From positions 1 to 14,255 of the forward strand of contig JACQZL010000126.1 in the NCBI GenBank assembly GCA_016213865.1: a DNA stretch of 14,255 bases, in the 5' to 3' direction. Source of the DNA: Candidatus Rifleibacteriota bacterium. Its GTDB lineage: Bacteria > UBP17 > UBA6191 > JACPRK01. Shown here piece after piece: positions 6,785 through 11,712 of this stretch (position 1 is its first letter; every line of letters starts with the position of its first letter). A program made the position numbers and the translations under genes. Below the pieces are notes generated by a model, which saw only the letters and a list, made by a program, of their open reading frames with translations, was not told where the DNA came from and searched no databases.

Positions 6785-7471
6785 TCACCTCACCGTCGGC
6801 TTGGGCTGGTCTTTGAGCAGGTAGATGCTACCGATGTTCATCTCCACCAGGATCTTTGGGTCCTTTTCTTTCGAACCGGCGGCGATATCGGGAGGGACGC
6901 TCAATCTGAGCGAGCGCAGGAAGTAGTAGATGTGGAGGGCGTCGAGCTGCTTGAAGAGCGTCACGAAAGCACTGAATCCCGTACGCAGCGTGAAGGCGTA
7001 AGCAACGCTCTGGTAACGGTAGACCGGCTTGCTCATGACCTCGACCTCGGTGCTGCCGGGAGGCATGTAGTCCCGTTCGGTGAACTGGTGTGGGGCGTTC
7101 GCAAAACGCTCGCTGCTGTTCACGTCCACGGAGGAGGGGAAGCTGAGGACGATCTGATCCACCGTCAAGGGCGGGGGCTTGCCGCCCTCCTGAGGGATGA
7201 AGCCCTCGACTTGCTTCTTGATCTTCTCGTACTTCTCGGTGCGCTTGGCCAACGCCTCGCCTTCCGCCCTGGTGATGCGAGCGCGGTTGTCGACCGTCGC
7301 GTCAATCTGGGGCATCGCCCCGACCTCGCGCACGAGCTCCTCGTACTGCGCCTGGAGACTGAAGATCTGCTGGGTGAGCGTGCCGACCAACCCAATCACT
7401 GCAACCGCCACATAGGCCAAGCGGTGGAGCTCCTTACGTGTGTAGACCTTCAGAAAGGCGGGGAGCTTCAT
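6785..7471 (-). CDS. pilO: PilO/GspM-like inner-membrane platform protein
   Basis: The 228-aa product has the PilO layout: a short cytoplasmic N-terminus, one membrane helix at about 17-34 (RLAYVAVAVIGLVGTL), a coiled coil (about 35-95), then a periplasmic alpha/beta domain ending in LVEMNIGSIYLLKD. PilO pairs with PilN in the inner membrane and connects the platform to PilP and the secretin. Its ATG overlaps the stop of the PilM-PilN gene as ATGA (7471-7468), which indicates coupled translation. The frame is open far upstream (to 8779), but that part is an antisense-like shadow within the preceding gene. Recognition comes from architecture and gene order rather than a catalytic motif. Confidence 0.75.
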   Translation of the reverse strand: MKLPAFLKVYTRKELHRLAYVAVAVIGLVGTLTQQIFSLQAQYEELVREVGAMPQIDATVDNRARITRAEGEALAKRTEKYEKIKKQVEGFIPQEGGKPPPLTVDQIVLSFPSSVDVNSSERFANAPHQFTERDYMPPGSTEVEVMSKPVYRYQSVAYAFTLRTGFSAFVTLFKQLDALHIYYFLRSLRLSVPPDIAAGSKEKDPKILVEMNIGSIYLLKDQPKPTVR

Positions 7472-9234
7472 TTGGGCACCAGTCCCATCTCGAAAACGAA
7501 GCCATCGAACCCCGCCTCGGGAGGTGCCTTGCCCATCCGCAGCACTTCGACGCGCCGGAAGGCGTTCGACTTCTTCAAGCTCGCCTGGAGCTCGTTGACG
7601 GGATCCCCCTTGGGAGCACTTCCTTTGACGACGATCGGAGGGGGGTCCTTCGCGAGCATCTTGAGCGGAGCTTCCTCCTTGCCGATGCCCGCGTCGTACG
7701 TCACCTCCGTCAAGGCAATGTCCCGGCTGCCACATCCGTTGGCCATCTCCATCAGGACCCGGGTCCAGTTGTGCCGCTGATCGACGACCGCCCGGTAGAG
7801 CACGAGGGCGTTGCGCGCGTCCTCGTACTTTTTCTTCAGGGCCGCGGCATCGCCCTGATAGAAGTTCTTCTGGTAGTCCTCGTAGTCCGCGAGCTTCTTC
7901 TTCTGGGCATTGCGCGTGGCAGTCCAGAGCCTGACTTTGGTCTTGAGGTCCCACCACTGCGACCCGAGGAGCCCGACGGCCACCAATCCGACCAGGATCT
8001 CCGCGGCCATCGTCGACAGGTACTTGTTGTTGATGACCCAGTTCTTCAGGTCCTTGACGTCGAACTTCACGACCCGGCGGTGGACCAGGTTGAGCTCGGG
8101 CATCAAGCCGTCTTTGATGGCGAACGCGAGCCCGATCGCCGTGCCGGAGTTCATCCAGGCGTCGCGTCCCTCGTCCTCCGGGAGGGATGTCGAGAGCTTG
8201 ACCTGATCGGCGATCTCGAGCAGCTCGCCCTGCGGCAGGGCCGTGTTGTTCTTGATGTGATGGAGAAAGCCGCGGAGGTTGGTCGTTCCGCCGGTGAAGT
8301 AGACCTTCGAGATCCTCTTCTTGAGGTTGGCGCTGAGGTACTCGAAGCTGATGTCCAGCTTGCGAACGAGGCTGAACTCCTTGAGGGCCGCGCTCTCGCT
8401 GATGGTCTGGATCAGGGCCTCGAGCGGCGAGAGCGTCGAAGGATCGACGTCCTCGGGGGCCAGGGTCATGCGGTGCTTGAGCTCTTCGGCCTGCTTGAAG
8501 TCGATCGTGTCGTCGGCCGTGATGGCCAGGACGTCCTTCGTCACTTGCTGGCCGGCGGTGTAGATCGGCCGGAAGAAGAGGCAGCGCCCCTCGACGAAGA
8601 TCTGGAACGTCGTCAGGTTGTGACCGACGTTGACCACGGCCACCGAGCCGCCGAAGGCTGCCTGGTCGTGGCGCTTCATGAGGCCGGCCAGCGCGACCAC
8701 TTCGCTCCAGAGCCCCGCCAGGCTCAGGTCGTGCTTGGCCAGCATCGTCGTCAACGAAGTCTGGATGGCCTTCTCGCACAGGACGGCCAGGACCGCGATA
8801 TCGCTCTGATCGTCGACCTTGTCGTCCTCCTTGAGCTTGTCATAGAGGAGGTGCGCCGAGATGAAGTCATCCAGGCCGTTCGGCTTGTTCGAGACCGCGC
8901 TGTCACGTTCCAGGCGGTCCTTCATCACGGCGTCCAGGTCGCTCTTGGCGAACTCGGGCATCCCGATGATCTTGGCCATCAGGAAGTTCGGGTTCAGCAC
9001 GAGGTGGACGTCCGAGGAGTCGGCGAAGACTCCGTCGTGCAGGACCCCCAGGGCACGGTCCAGAGCCGCCATGTAATCGTCGAAGGACGACTGGCTGGTG
9101 AGCTGGGCCTCGTTCTTGACGTTCTGGATGCCCTCTATGACAAAGAGGTTGTTGTCGAAGCTCCCGATGGTTGCCTTCATCGAGTAGCTTCCGAGGTTGA
9201 GGATGCTCAACCGAACCGAGGACGTCTTGGCCAT
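7468..9234 (-). CDS. PilM-PilN fusion protein (GspL-like layout)
   Basis: Residues 1 to about 375 are a PilM-type actin-fold domain: LNLGSYSMKATIGSF at the start, AVVNVGHNLTTFQIF near 200, VYFTGGTTNLRGF in the adenosine-motif position, and the family end NSGTAIGLAFAI. PilN follows without a stop, beginning LNLVHRR at about 381 (like the usual INLL start). A membrane helix lies at about 408-424 (AAEILVGLVAVGLLGSQWW), then a coiled coil and a periplasmic domain. PilM and PilN are normally separate proteins that bind through the PilN N-terminus; a fusion gives the layout of GspL. Both phosphate-motif Asp residues are Asn here (Asn13, Asn202). The start at 9234 is 30 nt after the lipoprotein stop and has only a weak ribosome binding site. 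Confidence 0.85.
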   Translation of the reverse strand: MAKTSSVRLSILNLGSYSMKATIGSFDNNLFVIEGIQNVKNEAQLTSQSSFDDYMAALDRALGVLHDGVFADSSDVHLVLNPNFLMAKIIGMPEFAKSDLDAVMKDRLERDSAVSNKPNGLDDFISAHLLYDKLKEDDKVDDQSDIAVLAVLCEKAIQTSLTTMLAKHDLSLAGLWSEVVALAGLMKRHDQAAFGGSVAVVNVGHNLTTFQIFVEGRCLFFRPIYTAGQQVTKDVLAITADDTIDFKQAEELKHRMTLAPEDVDPSTLSPLEALIQTISESAALKEFSLVRKLDISFEYLSANLKKRISKVYFTGGTTNLRGFLHHIKNNTALPQGELLEIADQVKLSTSLPEDEGRDAWMNSGTAIGLAFAIKDGLMPELNLVHRRVVKFDVKDLKNWVINNKYLSTMAAEILVGLVAVGLLGSQWWDLKTKVRLWTATRNAQKKKLADYEDYQKNFYQGDAAALKKKYEDARNALVLYRAVVDQRHNWTRVLMEMANGCGSRDIALTEVTYDAGIGKEEAPLKMLAKDPPPIVVKGSAPKGDPVNELQASLKKSNAFRRVEVLRMGKAPPEAGFDGFVFEMGLVPK

Positions 9235-9264
9235 GACGATCTGAAGTATACCCTTCGCTGCAGG

Positions 9265-10047
9265 TCAGCGAGTCGACGAGAAGCTGCTGCCGAGAGGATT
9301 GGCTACGAGGAACTCGTTCAGCACGTTCGTGTAGGCCGAGATGTTGGCCAGGCTGCCGTCCAGTTCGAAGTACCGGAGTGTGATGGACGTCAGGCGGGCG
9401 CTGATGCCGTTCGTGATCGTGAACCGCGCGCCCACGGTTGAAGGAAAAGCCGTGCCAGTCTGCTGGAAGTTGATGTTCGTCTCGGAGGTCGTGCCCGTGG
9501 TGCTCTGCGTGATGGTCGTGCTGGTCGGGGTCGCCTGGAGGTTCAACACGGGCCGCAGCGTGCTGATCGGCTCTCCCGTGGTGGCGGTGGCGCTCGAGCC
9601 CGTCGTCCCTCCCGAAGTGGCCGACACGTCGGGCTCGCCGGAGGCGGGCAGGAACGAGACGATCTGGATGGGGTTGTTGTTGCTGTCGTGACCGCGGAAA
9701 GTCACCTCGATGTTGATGGCAGGCGTCTTTCGCTGGATCAGGAGAGCGGCCCCGTTCGGGAACGGATCGAAGCGCACGACGAACTCGGTCGGGTTGCCCG
9801 CGTCTGGGCCTTCCGTCCCGCCGAAGCGCGCCGTGGAACTGCCCTGAGAGGTGCCGCCGGTCGTGCCGCCCGTGGTCCCGGTCTGGACCGTCTGGAACCC
9901 ACGCAGGGTCAGGTTGGAGTGCTTGTCCGCGAAGAAGTCCCCGCCGAGATCCGTCGCGCAGCCCGCGATGGCGAGCGCGGCTGCGGCTAGCGCGGCCGCC
10001 AGGCCGAGCGGGCTAGCCACCCGTTGGAGACACTCTAAGCGTTTCAT
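9265..10047 (-). CDS. Lipoprotein of unknown family within the secretin cluster
   Basis: The 260-aa product has a long signal peptide ending in the lipobox IAGC, with acylation expected at Cys30. Ala follows the Cys, so outer-membrane sorting is likely. Gly/Thr/Ser-rich low-complexity stretches at about 56-72 and 140-160 separate beta-rich segments (TEFVVRFDPFPNGAALLIQR, INIEVTFRG, ARFTITNGISARLTSITLRY). No named family is recognised. GAGGT lies 4 nt before the ATG. It sits between the secretin barrel gene and pilMN, 30 nt from the latter, so it very probably belongs to the same machine. A pilotin-like role, guiding the secretin to the outer membrane, is possible but unproven. It is longer than typical pilotins. 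Confidence 0.7.
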   Translation of the reverse strand: MKRLECLQRVASPLGLAAALAAAALAIAGCATDLGGDFFADKHSNLTLRGFQTVQTGTTGGTTGGTSQGSSTARFGGTEGPDAGNPTEFVVRFDPFPNGAALLIQRKTPAINIEVTFRGHDSNNNPIQIVSFLPASGEPDVSATSGGTTGSSATATTGEPISTLRPVLNLQATPTSTTITQSTTGTTSETNINFQQTGTAFPSTVGARFTITNGISARLTSITLRYFELDGSLANISAYTNVLNEFLVANPLGSSFSSTR

Positions 10048-10129
10048 GTGGACCTCGGCAGGTGCCGGAAAGTGACCGGCAGACTGGTCGCTTTCGGGAC
10101 AGTGAGTGTGGGAACCGGACGATTGGGTG

Positions 10130-11161
10130 TCACGATTTCTTGGGAGGCTTGGCAGGGGTCGGATCGAAGTCTTCTTCCGATGTGATCGTCGGTTTGACGA
10201 CGAGGACTACCTCGTTGCGGTGACGGGCGTTCGCATTCTCGCCGAAGTAGTCGCCGATGATCGGGAGGTTGCCCAGAAGGGGCAGGCGGGCCCTCCGCAG
10301 CGTCGAGTCGACCCTGTACATGCCGCCGATCAGGAACGCATGGTGGTTCTTGACGAAGAGGGTCGTGTTCACCCTCTGCGTGCGGGTCGGCGGCGGCGCG
10401 TTCGCCGAGGCCTGTCCGGCGACGTCGCTGATTTCGGGTTGGATGGACATCCGCACGATGTCGTTGGGGAGGATGGTCGGGGTGAAGGTCAGGTTGATGC
10501 CGACGCTGGAGAAGGCAACCTGGGTTCCCTGCACGGGCGTCTGGCCCGGAGCCCCCGGGACCACGGTGGTCAGCACGTAAGGGATCTGTTGGCCGATCGC
10601 GATCGACGCGGTGCCGCCGTCCACCACCGAGAGCATGGGCTTGGAGAGCACCTTCGTCTTCGTGTTTCGCTTGAGGAAGTCGAGAAACAACTGGAAGCGC
10701 TCGGTCGAGAGCGAGCCGTAGCGGAAGCTCTGGTTGGCTCCGGCGCTACGCATCGTTCCGGCTGTACCGAACTCCCCCGTGGGCACACCGTCATTGGTCG
10801 GGCCGAAGAAGAAGTCGAGATCGATGCCGCTGTTCTTGTCGTCGTTAATCTCGATCTGCAGCACGTACGACTCGATGCGCACTTCTCGTGGGGCCTTGTC
10901 CTGATCCTCGAGGATCTTCTGGATCGCGTCCAGGTTCGACTTGCGATCCTTGATGAGGATCCGATACCCCCGGGCCAGGATCGTGTCCGGCGCCGGAGCC
11001 GCGGCCTGGCCTGGCAATCCGCCCGGCGGAGCCTGGGCGACCGCGGGTCGCGACGGCATGAGGAACAGGGCGATGGCCACGACGCCCGGCCAGAAGAGCG
11101 CCCCCAGGGCCGCCCCCCACCCGGGACCGGAAGGCGACCAGGAACACCGATGGAGTTTCAT
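10130..11161 (-). CDS. Secretin C-terminal (barrel) protein, separate from its N-domains
   Basis: The 343-aa product carries the secretin core of PilQ/GspD, the outer-membrane gated channel. After a signal peptide (1-42, ending AVA) come a half N-domain (RGYRILIKDRKSNLDAIQKI, 64-83) and the barrel region from EVRIESYVLQIEI (93). Diagnostic motifs are DGGTASIAIGQQIPY (181-195), VGINLTFTPTI (220-230), PEIS (242-245), and FLIGGMYR to LPLLGNLPIIGDYFGE (267-298), ending EVVLVVKPTI. The N0 and most N1/N2 elements of a normal secretin are missing here and lie in the two upstream genes. GAGGA lies 8 nt before the ATG. This is a complete, independently exported protein rather than a truncation. Confidence 0.9.
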   Translation of the reverse strand: MKLHRCSWSPSGPGWGAALGALFWPGVVAIALFLMPSRPAVAQAPPGGLPGQAAAPAPDTILARGYRILIKDRKSNLDAIQKILEDQDKAPREVRIESYVLQIEINDDKNSGIDLDFFFGPTNDGVPTGEFGTAGTMRSAGANQSFRYGSLSTERFQLFLDFLKRNTKTKVLSKPMLSVVDGGTASIAIGQQIPYVLTTVVPGAPGQTPVQGTQVAFSSVGINLTFTPTILPNDIVRMSIQPEISDVAGQASANAPPPTRTQRVNTTLFVKNHHAFLIGGMYRVDSTLRRARLPLLGNLPIIGDYFGENANARHRNEVVLVVKPTITSEEDFDPTPAKPPKKS

Positions 11162-11219
11162 TGCTGCGTCCTCTGCTTCGACTCTTGCTGCGACTGGACT
11201 GAAAGCTCAGGGGAGGAGT

Positions 11220-11232
11220 GGCCGAAACGGCC
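11220..11232 (-). other. Small hairpin at the stop codon of the middle secretin gene
   Basis: GGCCG-3 nt-CGGCC is a perfect 5-bp stem starting at the last base of the TAG stop. It lies in the 70-bp gap before the barrel gene and could tune expression between the secretin genes. It is short enough to be chance. Confidence 0.2.
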
Positions 11233-11597
11233 TATCTGCCGCCCGTCAGGTTCTGACCGTTGGCCGTCTCGGGGACGACCAGGGTGGAGGTGCGCTGGAA
11301 GGTAGGGCGCTGGAACTCGAGGATCTTGAAGAACTGCTCGGGGCTCAGGTTGCGCACGTTGAACATCCGGGTCTCCTGCTTCTCGCCCTCGAGGCGGGCC
11401 TTGGCCAGCTTGGTGATGAGGGTCGCGATCCGCCGGTGGTTGCGGGGCGTCGTCCGGATGATGAGGCTGTTGTTGGCCGCGTCGAGCACCATGGTCGATT
11501 GGCCTCCGCCTCCGCCCCCCTCCTGGGCCGGCAGGAGCCCGGCCAGGCCCGCCACCAGCAGCGCTGCCAACGCTAGGATTCTCGCCGAAGGTCGCAT
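11232..11597 (-). CDS. Secretin N-domain fragment protein (middle part of a split secretin)
   Basis: The 121-aa product has its own signal peptide (1-24, ending LLPA) and a Gly run (26-32). MVLDAANNSLIIRTTPRNHR continues into RIATLITKL (36-64), matching the second half of a Secretin_N domain, where families read as D-x-x-x-N-S-L-I-V-x-x-T-P. ETRMFNVRNLSPEQFFKIL (75-93) then matches the first half of the next Secretin_N domain, after which the protein ends within about 28 residues. ATG 11597 is preferred over the GTG at 11621 because it starts the signal peptide cleanly and follows AAAGGA. The gene lies between the STN-domain gene and the barrel gene and supplies the ring parts each lacks. Confidence 0.75.
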   Translation of the reverse strand: MRPSARILALAALLVAGLAGLLPAQEGGGGGGQSTMVLDAANNSLIIRTTPRNHRRIATLITKLAKARLEGEKQETRMFNVRNLSPEQFFKILEFQRPTFQRTSTLVVPETANGQNLTGGR

Positions 11598-11712
11598 GGG
11601 GTCCTTTCTCGGATTGGTCACAGGTTCTACCGTCTGGCCGGCCTTTCACGCCTGGATGCGAAGAGCGCGAAGGCGGTCTTGTGGGAAGCGGAACGAGTCC
11701 TCTCTGCCGGGC

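Noticed and set aside
7472..8779. Long upstream extension of the PilO frame
   Set aside because: The extension is Arg/Gly/Pro-rich, lies wholly within the PilM-PilN gene, and precedes a good start at 7471 with the ATGA overlap.
7438..9441. A 667-codon open frame on the plus strand, antisense to the PilM-PilN gene
   Set aside because: Its composition (Asp/Glu/Arg/Leu/Val repeats, no motif) is that of a frame mirrored from a GC-rich gene. The opposite strand has clear PilM and PilN domains.
11232..11712. The split secretin as a product of frameshift or assembly errors
   Set aside because: Each part has its own start, signal peptide and stop, and the gaps hold no continuing secretin-like sequence in any frame.
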